Numbered from the stretch's first letter, positions 8,213 through 18,163 are shown. The stretch: DNA of 64,000 nucleotides from Hydrogenophaga sp. NFH-34 (GCF_021401345.1 NZ_JACBGE010000011.1:62001-126000); one strand, 5' to 3'. Notes: generated by a model from the sequence alone, not told the origin. Made by a program: numbers and translations.

Positions 8213-10714
8213 GTGCTCAATTCCATCTTCAGCAAAGGCGATCGTGGTACCACCAAGGCACGATCGCCGCGACCAGCCTCAGACTCGCGGATTTCAGAGC
8301 ATTTGCCATGGCTCGTGCACGTGAAGCCGGACATGGTGCTGACCAAAGATGGGTCATTGCTGGCTGCCTACGAGATGGGCGGCATCGATCTGGATGAGGA
8401 TGGCGTTCACAGGCTTCAGCAAGCCATTCGAGAGATGCAGGAAAGCCTGTCGATGCTCGACGAGCGCTACTACCTGTGGATGGTCACGGACAAGCGGCTG
8501 AAGCTCCACCCTGATCGCTGGGATGGAATGAATGAGAACATCGTTACGTCCATCATTGAGCAGCGCCGGGAGAACGTCTACAAGCAGCAACGCGTCTACA
8601 CGCTCAGTACCTACCTCTACATCCTATTCACCGGCGAGACGGGCGTATATGCGTTCATGGAGAACGTGCGCCGGAAGATGACAGAAGAAGACCAGGGCTT
8701 TGCTGCGGCCTTCCTGTCGAGCTTGAATCCTGCCAACAACACCCGTTCTGCAATCCTCCATGACGCTCGCCAACTGGATTCAAACATCGCCATCGCCGAA
8801 GATGGATTTGCCAGCTACATCAGCGCACACAGCCTGATCAATTTCACCAGGCTGACAGGTCATGCGCTGGACACCGTGCTCCATCGTATGGCCAATCCGA
8901 CGATGGCCGATGACTCCTATGTGGAGCCCTTCCCGTCGAGCATGCTGGACGCCACCTTGGCGTGCTCTGATGTTCGATTCGGTCGCGAGGTCTACGCAGT
9001 TCACGGTCCTGACCGAAGCCTCTACGGCACGACAGTTTCTTTGACGGGATACCCGTCCAGCCATTCGACGCTGATGAGCGTATTGGGTGTCCAAGCTGAG
9101 TTCCGCCTTGTTCATGTACTGCGATGCATGAGCTACGAGGCCGGACGCAAGCTGGTAAAGGAGCATGCCGACTACTACCACATGACTCAGAGCACAGTGA
9201 TGCAAAGAGCCGCCGCATACTTGAGCGGGACCAAAGCGGAGGTGGATCCAGGAAAAGGCGATCTCTATTTGCAGTGCACCAACGCTCTTGCTCGGATGCA
9301 GTCTGAGAATCTGGGGTTCAGTGAGCACTCTGTCAGCCTGACATTCTTCGCGGAATCCGCAGAAGACGCAAAAAGGCTATCCGCGAATGTCCTTCGGGAA
9401 ATCGGTGGGATACCTCATACCCGCGAACGGATTGGCCTGAAGTCAGCCGTGCTTTCCACATTGCCAGGCCAGTGGGCGCACAACCGGCGGCTCATGCTCG
9501 CCAACAACCAATTGATTGCGCACACGACGCCAGTCACCACCATCTACCCCGGGAGCCCGAACTCTGCGCACCTGAGCGACATCTACGGCCGTCAAATGCC
9601 CGCGCTGGCCACTTTTACCTCACGGTATGGAACCGAGGTGAATTTCGATCCCTATGTGGGTCAAGTTGGACATGGGTTGCTGGTCATGCCAACCGGGGGC
9701 GGCAAGACAACGTTCGTCAACTACTGTCTGGCCTGTTTTTCGCGCTACCCAGACGCCCAGGTGATCATCTTCGACCGTGACCACTCCTGCCGGATCATCA
9801 CGCACCTGATCGGAGGAGCGCACCTGGACATGCGTGAGGGCCTTGCACTGAACCCGATGAAGCACATTCGGGAAAGTGACTTGGAGCGCGTGCAGGCAAG
9901 CGAGTTCATCATCCGGCGGATCGAAGAGGGCGGCGAGCGCCTGAGTGCCGAAGAGCGCAAGCAGATCTACGACACCATCGTGATGGTGGCGAGCACGAGT
10001 TCGCAAGAAGCGAGCTTGAACACGATTTTCTCGCTCCTTCCCAATGGCCTGCAGATGAAGCTGCACGAATGGGTGGAGGGAGGTCCATACAGCTACTTCG
10101 GCGGGGCCGAGGATCGCTTGTCTCTGTCCGACTGGACTTGCATCGAGATGAAGGAGATCATGAAGGTGGACCGGCTCTCCCGCGCCTTCCTCGATCACGC
10201 ATTCACAACGATCAGCAGGCTGTTGACCGGGCGGCCCACATTCATCTACGTGGAAGAGGCGTCCTTCGCCCTGAGCAATCCCACCTTCCTCGATGGTTTG
10301 GATGAGTGGCTGAAAACCTTCCGCAAGAAAAATGCCTTCGTCTGGTTGACTGTGCAGTCTCCAGAATCGGTGACCGGCGTCGATGTCGAGAAGATCCGGG
10401 CCACCCTCACGGACAACGTGCCCAACATCATTCTCGGGGCCAATTCCAGGCTTGAAAGTCATCGTGACCTTTACCGTCAGTTCTTCGGCTTGACCGATGA
10501 CCAGGTTTCGATGATCGGCAATTTGCGTCCTCGTCGCGATTACCTGCGAATTGCGGACAACATTTGTCGCGTGCTTCGAACCAGCTTCGATGACCATGTA
10601 CTGGCTCTGATCCGCTCGGAGCCACGGTTTCAGAGCCAGCTTGATCGGCTGCTCAGCAGTGGCGACCCTGAGTGGCGACAGAAATACATCGCCGAAACCC
10701 TCTCAAGGAACTGA
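8213..10714 (+). CDS. virB4: VirB4/TrbE-family T4SS ATPase
   Basis: Large ATPase that energises T4SS assembly and pilin extraction. Walker A is MPTGGGKTT at about residue 492 and Walker B is FIYVEEA at about residue 677. The N-terminal CagE/TrbE-type half and the closing NIILGANSR segment fit, and 833 aa is a usual length. I use GTG 8213, 9 nt after the virB3 stop; the SD is poor, so translation probably depends on virB3 coupling. It ends 2 nt before virB5. Confidence 0.92.
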   Translation: MLNSIFSKGDRGTTKARSPRPASDSRISEHLPWLVHVKPDMVLTKDGSLLAAYEMGGIDLDEDGVHRLQQAIREMQESLSMLDERYYLWMVTDKRLKLHPDRWDGMNENIVTSIIEQRRENVYKQQRVYTLSTYLYILFTGETGVYAFMENVRRKMTEEDQGFAAAFLSSLNPANNTRSAILHDARQLDSNIAIAEDGFASYISAHSLINFTRLTGHALDTVLHRMANPTMADDSYVEPFPSSMLDATLACSDVRFGREVYAVHGPDRSLYGTTVSLTGYPSSHSTLMSVLGVQAEFRLVHVLRCMSYEAGRKLVKEHADYYHMTQSTVMQRAAAYLSGTKAEVDPGKGDLYLQCTNALARMQSENLGFSEHSVSLTFFAESAEDAKRLSANVLREIGGIPHTRERIGLKSAVLSTLPGQWAHNRRLMLANNQLIAHTTPVTTIYPGSPNSAHLSDIYGRQMPALATFTSRYGTEVNFDPYVGQVGHGLLVMPTGGGKTTFVNYCLACFSRYPDAQVIIFDRDHSCRIITHLIGGAHLDMREGLALNPMKHIRESDLERVQASEFIIRRIEEGGERLSAEERKQIYDTIVMVASTSSQEASLNTIFSLLPNGLQMKLHEWVEGGPYSYFGGAEDRLSLSDWTCIEMKEIMKVDRLSRAFLDHAFTTISRLLTGRPTFIYVEEASFALSNPTFLDGLDEWLKTFRKKNAFVWLTVQSPESVTGVDVEKIRATLTDNVPNIILGANSRLESHRDLYRQFFGLTDDQVSMIGNLRPRRDYLRIADNICRVLRTSFDDHVLALIRSEPRFQSQLDRLLSSGDPEWRQKYIAETLSRN

Positions 10715-10716
10715 CC

Positions 10717-11466
10717 ATGAAGCTGCAAGCCAAACTCCGTGCCGTGACCCTGGCCGCTTTCTTGGGAATGAGCTTGGGTGCACACCAGTCTTCTTCGGCC
10801 TACGTGCTGCCTGTCGTCGAGGTCGGCCCGAACGTCTGGGCAAATATCGCCACCGAGTACGAACAGGCCATCAACACGGCACAAGCATACATCTCGGCCT
10901 ACAACGACGTTCTTCAGACGTGGAACGAGATCAGCACTTTCGATGTCGCCTCTGTCTTCCTGACGACGGATGAGAAGAACGCACTGATGTCTTTCATCAG
11001 CACGGGCAAGAACGTCTATGGGGCTGTCCGCAAGACGCAGGACGTGTACACGCAACTGCAAACTGCGTTCGCGACATCCCCTTTCCAGCGTTTTGAGGAT
11101 TTCCTGAAGGACTTCTCACGTCGCAATGCGCACGGCGAACAGATGGCCAAGACCCTCTATGACGCCGCAGTCGTTGCCGAAGATGAACTCAAGAAAGCGC
11201 ACGAGCAGCACACCAGGGTCGTCAATGAAATGCCAAATATCCACGGCGTTACGGAGGCGGCAAAAGCAACCGCCCAATCCGTGGGTGTTCTCATTCAGCA
11301 GAACCAGGGCGTTGTTCAACTGCTGTCGGCCCAGGTGCGTGCTCAAGGGCAAGAACTGCAGCGCCAGTATCAAGAACAAGCCCAGGATGAAGAGGCCAAG
11401 CTCAAGATCTTGGAGCTGCAGCGTGAAGCTTTCCGGAAAGACATGGGTTTGATGGGTGGCCGATAA
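10717..11466 (+). CDS. virB5: VirB5/TrbJ-like minor pilus protein
   Basis: Exported T4SS component, placed at the pilus tip in well-studied systems. A signal peptide is clear (KLQAKLRAVTLAAFLGMSLG, cleavage near HQSSSA). The rest is almost entirely helical with coiled-coil-like repeats (QQNQGVVQLLSAQVRAQGQE), as in TrbJ/VirB5. Position between virB4 and virB6 supports the call. ATG 10717 has AAGGA upstream. Sequence similarity within this family is low, so position carries much of the weight. Confidence 0.8.
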   Translation: MKLQAKLRAVTLAAFLGMSLGAHQSSSAYVLPVVEVGPNVWANIATEYEQAINTAQAYISAYNDVLQTWNEISTFDVASVFLTTDEKNALMSFISTGKNVYGAVRKTQDVYTQLQTAFATSPFQRFEDFLKDFSRRNAHGEQMAKTLYDAAVVAEDELKKAHEQHTRVVNEMPNIHGVTEAAKATAQSVGVLIQQNQGVVQLLSAQVRAQGQELQRQYQEQAQDEEAKLKILELQREAFRKDMGLMGGR

Positions 11467-11475
11467 GGAATCCAC

Positions 11476-12897
11476 ATGAGTATTCAATTTTCGTGGAAAA
11501 CACGCCATTACGCCTGTATTTCGCATTTGCAACTTACATTGCTGGCGATTGCCCTTGTTCTTTCGCTCATGCCAACAACGGCATTTGCTCAGCAAGAGGC
11601 CGGTATGTTTGAAAGTATGCTGTCGGCAGCAAAGATGTGGATGGCCGACATCATCAATGGTGTTTTTGGCCGAAATTTTGCCGAAACTATCAAGAATTCG
11701 GCTCTAACCTTCGCCGGGAATTTGACTGCAACCGCAAATGTTCTGGGTGGCGCCTTGGCGCTTGTCACTTTACTTTGGAAAGTGACTCTGGCAATGGTCA
11801 GCAAGACATCAGTGATAAACGCTACGTTTGAAGTCTTGTTGTTTGGCATTATCGCATTCGCCCTGATCAATAACTACGCCTTGCTGGTCAATCAAGTGTG
11901 GGATATCGCCACGGCAGCACTCAGTGCTGTCGGTGCCGATATTGGTTCGGCATTCTCTGATTTTGTGACCGCATTCCTGACCCCTGTTGGAAATGCATTT
12001 GCTCGATGGCAGGCTGTTACGTCAGGTCAGGGATTTTGGTCGAGTCTCTTCAGCAAGGCATCCCTTGACTGGATTGGCACGGTGCTGATGTCCATCGTTA
12101 TTATGTTGCTGATCATCTTCTCGATCATCAATATCGTAGGCGTGTTTCTCATGGGGCCAATGTTCTTCGGAGTGGGAGTAATTTTTGGTCCTTTGATGAT
12201 CGCCTCCATCGTCTCTGATTTCACTCGCAAATGGTTTGATCAGTGGCTCAACTTCATGGTTGGTTCAGCTTTTTTGACAGCGGTTGCAGTAGCTGTGCTC
12301 AAACTGCTGACTGAAGTCATAGGGACAACCGTGAAGACAATCGCTGACGGTACCAGTTCGACACTAGGCCTGATGGGTGTCGCGCTCCTCATGGCCAGTG
12401 CAGCGAAGCTCTTTGGAGCAGTTCCCGCCATCACTGACGCAATCTTCCCGGGTCGCACTGGTGCTGGATCTGCGATTCCAGGTGGAGGGGGATCCAGCAA
12501 GGTCGGTGGTGGCGTGGCAGGTGGCGCCACGGGTGCGGTTACCGGCGCTGCCGCGGGTGCAGCCGTCGGAGCCGCCGTGTCCGGCATGACGGCCAACGTG
12601 GGCAGTAGGGCATCAGGTGGTGGTATCGGTGGAGCGGTGGCAGCGGCGAAGGGCACTTTTGCCAAAGCAGCAGCGCCGCTCAAGGAAATGGGGGCGGAGG
12701 CGGCCCGATCAGGCAGTGCAAACCCAGTCTCGACTATTGCGAACATGGGTGGAACCGCAATCAAGTCCGGAGCAACCGCTGCTGCCTCAGGTGTCAAAGC
12801 GGCATACGACGGTGGCATGAGCCTGGCAAAAAGTATTGGTGGCGAAAAGCCATCTGCTGATAAACCTGCCGAAGGTGGTGGAGTCAGAGGCGTTTGA
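11476..12897 (+). CDS. virB6: VirB6/TrbL-family polytopic T4SS protein
   Basis: Inner-membrane channel component. It has a cleavable-looking signal sequence (ends PTTAFAQQ), then at least five hydrophobic helices between residues 75 and 300, including a central block SIVIMLLIIFSIINIVGVFL. The tail from about residue 330 is Gly/Ala-rich low complexity (GGGGSSKVGGGVAGGATGAV), as in TrbL proteins. By eye, the first 800 bp are clearly less GC-rich than the flanks and use more A/T-ending codons, which may mark a different origin or only membrane-protein codon bias. A weak AAGGA precedes ATG 11476. Confidence 0.85.
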   Translation: MSIQFSWKTRHYACISHLQLTLLAIALVLSLMPTTAFAQQEAGMFESMLSAAKMWMADIINGVFGRNFAETIKNSALTFAGNLTATANVLGGALALVTLLWKVTLAMVSKTSVINATFEVLLFGIIAFALINNYALLVNQVWDIATAALSAVGADIGSAFSDFVTAFLTPVGNAFARWQAVTSGQGFWSSLFSKASLDWIGTVLMSIVIMLLIIFSIINIVGVFLMGPMFFGVGVIFGPLMIASIVSDFTRKWFDQWLNFMVGSAFLTAVAVAVLKLLTEVIGTTVKTIADGTSSTLGLMGVALLMASAAKLFGAVPAITDAIFPGRTGAGSAIPGGGGSSKVGGGVAGGATGAVTGAAAGAAVGAAVSGMTANVGSRASGGGIGGAVAAAKGTFAKAAAPLKEMGAEAARSGSANPVSTIANMGGTAIKSGATAAASGVKAAYDGGMSLAKSIGGEKPSADKPAEGGGVRGV

Positions 12898-12941
12898 TTG
12901 ATTCAACATTTCATTCCCATCAACATCAATAGGAGTTTTTC

Positions 12942-13430
12942 ATGAAAAAGTCCATGTTCGCCATTGCGGCCGTTGTCGCTGCATTCAGCGCGTCAGCGCA
13001 ATCTTCCATCGAGTGCCGTCCGGCCGATGATGGTTCCTACCAGGCTGCGCTCATTTGGCAGAACACACTGGGTGCAGAACGGGCGAATGCCATCTGTCAG
13101 CGCTACTCAATGAACTTGGGGCTGGCCAAGAAGACCCCGCAAGTCCATGGCGGCGGTTCCCACTCAGATGTGGTGGCAGCGCAGGACTCTTCAAAGCCTG
13201 GCGCCGTGGCTCCCACCGCTCACGTGAAGCAGGTGTCCCGCTTCGATCAGGACGTACTGGCGAAGGCCTATGCGTCCTCGGTGAGGATGGGTGCAGTCCC
13301 GATGCAGTCTTCTTCGCCGTCGGTACCACCTGTGGTTGTGCAAGCTGATCCCGTCCTGGCCGGCTATGACAACATCTCGGAGATGGAGGCCAACGTCCAC
13401 CCGGACAATCAGTACATGCTGCTGCGTTAA
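12942..13430 (+). CDS. Exported hypothetical protein, last gene of the virB11 operon
   Basis: Not recognised. A clear signal peptide (KKSMFAIAAVVAAFSASA, cleavage before QSS) puts it in the periplasm or beyond. Two cysteines in the mature part (IECRPADDG and NAICQRY) could form a disulfide. A low-complexity linker (SSSPSVPPVVV) precedes an acidic tail. AGGAG lies 7 nt before ATG 12942. It follows virB6 by 44 nt and precedes a terminator, so it is probably a species-specific T4SS accessory protein. Confidence 0.75.
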   Translation: MKKSMFAIAAVVAAFSASAQSSIECRPADDGSYQAALIWQNTLGAERANAICQRYSMNLGLAKKTPQVHGGGSHSDVVAAQDSSKPGAVAPTAHVKQVSRFDQDVLAKAYASSVRMGAVPMQSSSPSVPPVVVQADPVLAGYDNISEMEANVHPDNQYMLLR

Positions 13431-13472
13431 TCCGTGATCACTTCGACGTAGGCATAGTCCGTCTTCACGTCG

Positions 13473-13505
13473 CCCCCCTGGCAGAAATGCTTGGGGGGTT
13501 TTTCT
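13473..13505 (+). terminator. Terminator of the virB11-virB6 operon
   Basis: CCCCCC (13473-13478) pairs with GGGGGG (13493-13498) and is followed by a T-rich tail. It separates the first T4SS operon from the pilus operon promoter. Confidence 0.85.
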
Positions 13506-13560
13506 TTGGCACCATCTAAGAAGTCACAGCAATCGCCCCAGAAGCTAGGTGGTCGTCAAA

Positions 13561-13578
13561 GCGCTCAAATTTGGGCGC
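13561..13578. promoter_or_regulatory. CAAATTTG palindrome, copy b
   Basis: GCGCTCAAATTTGGGCGC, with near-symmetric flanks extending to TCAAA and TTGAA. It lies 70 nt (core end to ATGCATG) upstream of the pilus operon start, matching copy a. A TTTAAT hexamer (13635-13640), five of six to TATAAT, sits 7 nt before the start codon at 13647. Confidence 0.7.
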
Positions 13579-13646
13579 TTGAAAACTGGTTGAAAGTCCA
13601 ATGCATTCAATCTAGGACGGCAAGGGTGTAAGTCTTTAATCGATGC

Positions 13647-14369
13647 ATGCGTTCAGCAGCATCGTTCCTCAAGCTCCTTGTCTTTCCCGTGGCGATCATT
13701 GCCTGCGCGGGGTTGGTTCAGGCTGGGGAGATCGATGTTTTCACGTGCAAGAGTGGTCAGTTGACTACCGTGCGCGTCAAGTCCAGCAGCACCGAAGTTG
13801 AAGCGCTCATCCGTAGTGGGAATGCCATATGGTCATCGCGTGAAGTGGATGCTGTCACTGTCCAAGCAATTGCCGAAGGTCGGGGTATCTGGGCACTGAC
13901 TCCCGATCAGACCATCTTCAATGTCCTGAAAACAAAGACCCCCTCCGCGTACATGGCGGCAATCGCCAACCAGGAATCAGGCAGGAAAGGGCGCTTTTGG
14001 CCCTGGACCATCAACTACGCGGGCAAAGGGTACTTCTTCACGACCAAAAGCCAGGCCATTGCAGCAGCACGTCAACTGATCGAGCGAGGCGCAGAGCTGT
14101 TCGATGTCGGTCTGATGCAAGTGAACTGGTTCTATCACGGCAATCGATTTGCATCCATCGAACAGGCCTTCGACCCTGTTTCGAACATCCGCGCAGCCGA
14201 CGACATCGTTCAGGAACACCTGAACGATTCAGGGTCAATGCAAGAGGCACTGGGCCGCTATCACTCGAAAACTCCGAGCTTGAAAGCGAAATACCAGGGC
14301 CAGCTCGATGCGCAATTGCGCAGGGTTTCCCTCAACTCCAACCTCCAAAAAGGAATTCAGCCATGCTGA
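13647..14369 (+). CDS. virB1: VirB1/PilT-like lytic transglycosylase
   Basis: Exported enzyme that opens peptidoglycan for assembly of the pilus or T4SS. A signal peptide is present (FLKLLVFPVAIIACAGLVQA). The SLT-type core is clear: the catalytic Glu lies in AAIANQESG, followed by WPWTINYAGKGYFF, then FDVGLMQVNWFYHG and the LGRYHS block. It opens the type IVb pilus operon, where R64 encodes PilT of this type; no other VirB1 is seen, so it may serve both machines. ATG 13647 has no SD and lies in ATCGATGCATGC. It overlaps the next gene by 7 bp. Confidence 0.87.
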   Translation: MRSAASFLKLLVFPVAIIACAGLVQAGEIDVFTCKSGQLTTVRVKSSSTEVEALIRSGNAIWSSREVDAVTVQAIAEGRGIWALTPDQTIFNVLKTKTPSAYMAAIANQESGRKGRFWPWTINYAGKGYFFTTKSQAIAAARQLIERGAELFDVGLMQVNWFYHGNRFASIEQAFDPVSNIRAADDIVQEHLNDSGSMQEALGRYHSKTPSLKAKYQGQLDAQLRRVSLNSNLQKGIQPC

Positions 14370-15115
14370 AACTTGCCGCCGCAATGGTGTTGGCTGCCGC
14401 TACGTTTGGTGCGGCGGCTCAGCCGACGATCTCCCACATCGGACAGCCGCAGGACGCCGCCACGGTGCCCAGTTCCCTGAAAGTCGTCAGCGATCTGATG
14501 GGCGCGACCAAGGTGATCCTCCCAGGCGGCTGGGCAGCCTACGCCCGCCAGGGTATGGACGTGCGCCGAGCTTCGACTGCCGAGTTCGTTGCCGGCGAAA
14601 CCTGGACCAGTGCACTGGAGCGCTGGGCCTCTGATGAAGGGCTGTCGGTTCGACTGGACTGGAAGAACAAGCGGGCCTACCTCGATCAGGTTTCAGCCCC
14701 GAGGGTTCCCCTCGAAATCGACACCGCTTCCAAGCCGGCCGCCACCACCGCACCCGCTGTCGCCACCCTGGCCATGCCGGCGGCAACTCCAGCGCCAAAC
14801 GTTCCGGCGGCGCCGAAGGCCATCAATCTTCCGGCCGAAACCTGGTCGATCCAGATCAGCGATGTGCGCCTGGAAACCACGCTCGAACGCTGGGCCAAGC
14901 AGGCCGGCTACACGCTGATCTGGGATGCCGACCGCCACGTCCTGATCACCGCCGAAGACAACTTCAGCGGCTCGTTCGACGAGGCATTGCTTCGTGTCCT
15001 GTCATCGCCCGCGATCAGCAAGAGCGACTTCCCCCTGGAAGCCGTCATCTACGGCAACAACCCCCCAGTCCTGCGAATCACCGGCCTCGGTGAACAAGGC
15101 GCCGCAAAGGAGTAA
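14363..15115 (+). CDS. pilL: PilL-like (TcpQ-domain) pilus protein
   Basis: Periplasmic partner of the secretin. Signal peptide MLKLAAAMVLAAATFGAAA, then a Pro/Ala-rich linker (about residues 115-155), then a C-terminal TcpQ-type domain (TWSIQISDVRLETTLERWAK, with YTLIWDADRHVLI). An earlier segment with a similar pattern (TWTSALERWASDEGLSVRLD) suggests two copies of the same small fold. ATG 14363 has AAGGA and overlaps the transglycosylase stop. At 250 aa it is shorter than R64 PilL. Confidence 0.75.
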   Translation: MLKLAAAMVLAAATFGAAAQPTISHIGQPQDAATVPSSLKVVSDLMGATKVILPGGWAAYARQGMDVRRASTAEFVAGETWTSALERWASDEGLSVRLDWKNKRAYLDQVSAPRVPLEIDTASKPAATTAPAVATLAMPAATPAPNVPAAPKAINLPAETWSIQISDVRLETTLERWAKQAGYTLIWDADRHVLITAEDNFSGSFDEALLRVLSSPAISKSDFPLEAVIYGNNPPVLRITGLGEQGAAKE

Positions 15116-15121
15116 GCCAAC

Positions 15122-16852
15122 ATGCGCTCGAACACGAACAAAATCATCTTCGCCTTCTCGGCCATCGCTTCTGCCGTCGTGCTCTCCGGGTGCTCCAGCC
15201 CGGGCATGACGCGACAGCAGCAGGAGATCAAGAACATGGTGCCCACTGGCGCCATCACGCAATCCCTGCACGCGACCAGTGAAACCTACGGCGCACCGGA
15301 CCACGTGGCACAACGGGGAACCGAGTTCCGGTCGCAAAATGTCGTCCGCCGTGTGAGCGCTCCATGGGTTGGTGGCCTGCGCACTGTCGCCAAGACCGAA
15401 GACCGTCTGCCGGCGGTGTTCAACGCCCGCTACACCTTCGACTTCGCAGGGCGCACTTCGATCAATACCGTGGCCGAGCGCCTGTCCATGATGACCGGCG
15501 TGCCGGTGCGCGTGCGCGCCGATGTCTTCGCCTCTCCTGGTGCACCCGAGTCCGCGCAAGAAGGAGATCCAGTCAAGCCGGCGTTCCCGACACCGATTGC
15601 TGGTGCAAGTCTCGACGCGGCCGTGCCCAATCTGGGGATCACGGCGAAGTCACCCCAGATCCTGGCCGATGCGAAGCTGACGACGGTTCGCTCTGTCGAT
15701 ATGCGCTTCGAAGGACGCCTGCGCGACTTCCTCGACAGCATGACGGCCAAGATGGGCCTGAGCTGGGAGTTCCGCGACGGCGCTGTCGCCATCGTTCGAC
15801 TGCTGACCGAGTCCTACGATGTGGGCGCTTTCCCTGGCAGCCAGAACTACACCTTCAACACTGGTGGCGGCTCGGGCGGCACGAGCAGTGAGGACGGCGT
15901 TCGCATGTCGGCCTCCAACCGCCTGGCGATCGCGCAAAGCGGCGAGACCGACGTACGCGAGTCGATCCTGAAAACGGTCCAGGAAATCGTCGCAACCGAC
16001 ATCGGTGCGTCGGTGACCTGGGCGGATGGTTCCGGGCGACTCGTGGTGGTCGCTTCCAAGGAAACCCAGGCGCGTGTCCGCGACTTCCTGAACAAGGAAC
16101 ACAAGGCCCTGACCCAGATGGTCAACGTCACGTTCGACGTGTACTCGGTCCTCGTGAGCGAGAACGACGAGAAGGGCGTGGACTGGAGCAGCGTCTTCCA
16201 GTCGCTGAATCAACGCTACGGGATCACCTTCAAGTCGCCCAGCTTCACCAGTACATCCACCGCTGGCAGCCTGACCACGAACTACATCTCGGCCGGGGCA
16301 ACCACCAATACCAGCTCGATCCTCACGCTGCTCAACTCCTACGGCAACACGGCCAAGATCCGCCCCGTCTCCATCAATACCCTCAACGGCCAGTGGGACA
16401 CGAAAAGCCGGCTGTCCACCGACGGCTACCTGAAGGAAACCACGCCTGGTACGGCAAGCTCCAGCGGTGCTGCAGGCGCCCCGGGCCTGAAGACGGACAC
16501 CATCACCACGGGTGACCAGTACGCCGCCCTGCCATACATCCAGTCGGACAAGTCGATCCTGCTGAAGTATTCGATCAGCCTGTCGGACCTGCTGGGCCTG
16601 TTCGAGGTATCGACGGGTGCTGGTGAGACCTTCCAGAAGGTCCAGACGCCCCGTGTGGACTCCATCAATGCCAGTTCGACCATTCGCCTGGCGCCCGGCG
16701 AAACCGCGGTGATCACTGGTCTGTCGCGGCTGGTGGCTTCCAAGAACGAGAACCGGCTCTCCCGCGAAGTGCCCGTCATCGCGGGAGGCAATCTCAAGTC
16801 GTCAATCCAGCGCGAGCACTTCATGGTTCTCGTGCGTGCAACGCCGCTCTGA
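15122..16852 (+). CDS. pilN: PilN-family type IVb pilus secretin lipoprotein
   Basis: Outer-membrane secretin through which the thin pilus emerges. Lipobox VVLSGC near residue 23 marks it as a lipoprotein. N-domains with the pattern VAERLSMMTGVPVRVRADV are followed by the secretin core, with VQTPRVDSINASSTIRLAPG and TAVITGLSR near the C-terminus. At 576 aa it is normal for PilN/BfpB. It follows pilL by 6 nt. Confidence 0.9.
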   Translation: MRSNTNKIIFAFSAIASAVVLSGCSSPGMTRQQQEIKNMVPTGAITQSLHATSETYGAPDHVAQRGTEFRSQNVVRRVSAPWVGGLRTVAKTEDRLPAVFNARYTFDFAGRTSINTVAERLSMMTGVPVRVRADVFASPGAPESAQEGDPVKPAFPTPIAGASLDAAVPNLGITAKSPQILADAKLTTVRSVDMRFEGRLRDFLDSMTAKMGLSWEFRDGAVAIVRLLTESYDVGAFPGSQNYTFNTGGGSGGTSSEDGVRMSASNRLAIAQSGETDVRESILKTVQEIVATDIGASVTWADGSGRLVVVASKETQARVRDFLNKEHKALTQMVNVTFDVYSVLVSENDEKGVDWSSVFQSLNQRYGITFKSPSFTSTSTAGSLTTNYISAGATTNTSSILTLLNSYGNTAKIRPVSINTLNGQWDTKSRLSTDGYLKETTPGTASSSGAAGAPGLKTDTITTGDQYAALPYIQSDKSILLKYSISLSDLLGLFEVSTGAGETFQKVQTPRVDSINASSTIRLAPGETAVITGLSRLVASKNENRLSREVPVIAGGNLKSSIQREHFMVLVRATPL

Positions 16853-16867
16853 TCGGACGGAGTTCCA

Positions 16868-18163
16868 ATGAGCAAAGTCGTACACCTGGATCACAAGGGC
16901 AACGCGATCGTCGCCCGGCTGAACTGGTCACCCATCAATGGCACCCGTCGGTCTCACATCCGTGATTCCGCCACAAGCCGCGGTACGGGAGCCAGGCGCT
17001 ACGTCATCTACAAGCCCGATGAGGCGATGTATATCGGCCTGGAGTCGGATGATGTGATGGCTGAAGTTCCGGTCAAGGCAAAGAGTCGGCATTCCTTTGC
17101 CTTGCTGTGCCTGGAACATCTGCTGTGCAATGAAGCCGATGAGCTGTCTGCTTCGAACGGGATTTTCGTCCTGAGCATCGAAGAGGAGAAGGACCAGGAC
17201 CGCCGTGCGATCTGCATCATCCGCAACGGGGCAATCGTTCACGATTCGGTCGAGAACGGCGATCGTGCCCTGAACATCGCGCAAACCCAGTTCCAGGAAA
17301 TGGGGGGGTACTGCCTGGTCTTCTCTGACCATAGCGATGTGCCTATCCAGCAGGTCGAGACCATCGAGTGGGGTCACCTGGCCAAGCACGAGAGTAAGGC
17401 AACGTCGCTGAGCCCTGTTCCCATCAGCCCCCTCGTGCCGCTGGGAATCGCTGCGGTGCTCTTGTTCATCGGGTGTGGCTTCGCCTACCACCAGATGATC
17501 CACATCCCCAAGAAGGAGGCAGAGCGGGCAAAGCGCATGGCCGAGGCGGACAAAACGCCTCAGTACCTCCAGGCGCTGCGGCAAGCTGCCGACAGCTTGG
17601 GCTGGGAGCGAGGTGCACTGATCGACCTGATCGATTCGATGAAGGGCCGTGTGTACTTCCATGACGGCTGGTCGTTGTCGGAGGTCACGTGCACGACTTC
17701 GAAGTGCACCGAGAAGTGGGAGCGCGAAGGTGGAACCCTTGCGGACCTGCTCAAGATGCAAGCCGGCTCCACCCTGGTGCCCGATCCGAAGTTGAGCACG
17801 AAGGTCGCACAACTTGAATGGTCGATCGCGTCGAAGCCCACAAGCCTGGACCTCAACAACCTGCCTCGGGGTGACCTCGAAAAGCAGTTGAGCTACAAGC
17901 CCGTGCTCCAGATGCTGGACAACGCAGGCATCAGCACGAACATCGGGACGCCTCGTGCCTGGCCCAACTTCGACGTGCGCAACGTCAAGAAGAAGGACGT
18001 GATCGTCAAGGCAGAGAAGTTCGAGGTCCGAACCATCTACCCGTTCGGCTCCGACTCCATACGTGAGCTTCCGAGCAACGTCATCTTCAACGGCTTCACC
18101 CTCAAAGCCGTCAGCCCAAAATCGTTTGTCCTCGTCGTGGAAGGAGCTGGCTATGTCCGCTGA
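16868..18163 (+). CDS. pilO: PilO-family type IVb pilus accessory protein
   Basis: Inner-membrane assembly protein (PilO2 type). The N-terminal cytoplasmic domain (about 1-180) includes YVIYKPDEAMYIGLESDD, followed by one transmembrane helix (VPLGIAAVLLFIGCGFAY, about 200-217) and a periplasmic part. Two Cys (EVTCTTSKCTEKW) may form a disulfide. At 431 aa and in the canonical place after pilN, the call is solid. It overlaps pilP by 11 bp. Confidence 0.85.
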   Translation: MSKVVHLDHKGNAIVARLNWSPINGTRRSHIRDSATSRGTGARRYVIYKPDEAMYIGLESDDVMAEVPVKAKSRHSFALLCLEHLLCNEADELSASNGIFVLSIEEEKDQDRRAICIIRNGAIVHDSVENGDRALNIAQTQFQEMGGYCLVFSDHSDVPIQQVETIEWGHLAKHESKATSLSPVPISPLVPLGIAAVLLFIGCGFAYHQMIHIPKKEAERAKRMAEADKTPQYLQALRQAADSLGWERGALIDLIDSMKGRVYFHDGWSLSEVTCTTSKCTEKWEREGGTLADLLKMQAGSTLVPDPKLSTKVAQLEWSIASKPTSLDLNNLPRGDLEKQLSYKPVLQMLDNAGISTNIGTPRAWPNFDVRNVKKKDVIVKAEKFEVRTIYPFGSDSIRELPSNVIFNGFTLKAVSPKSFVLVVEGAGYVR

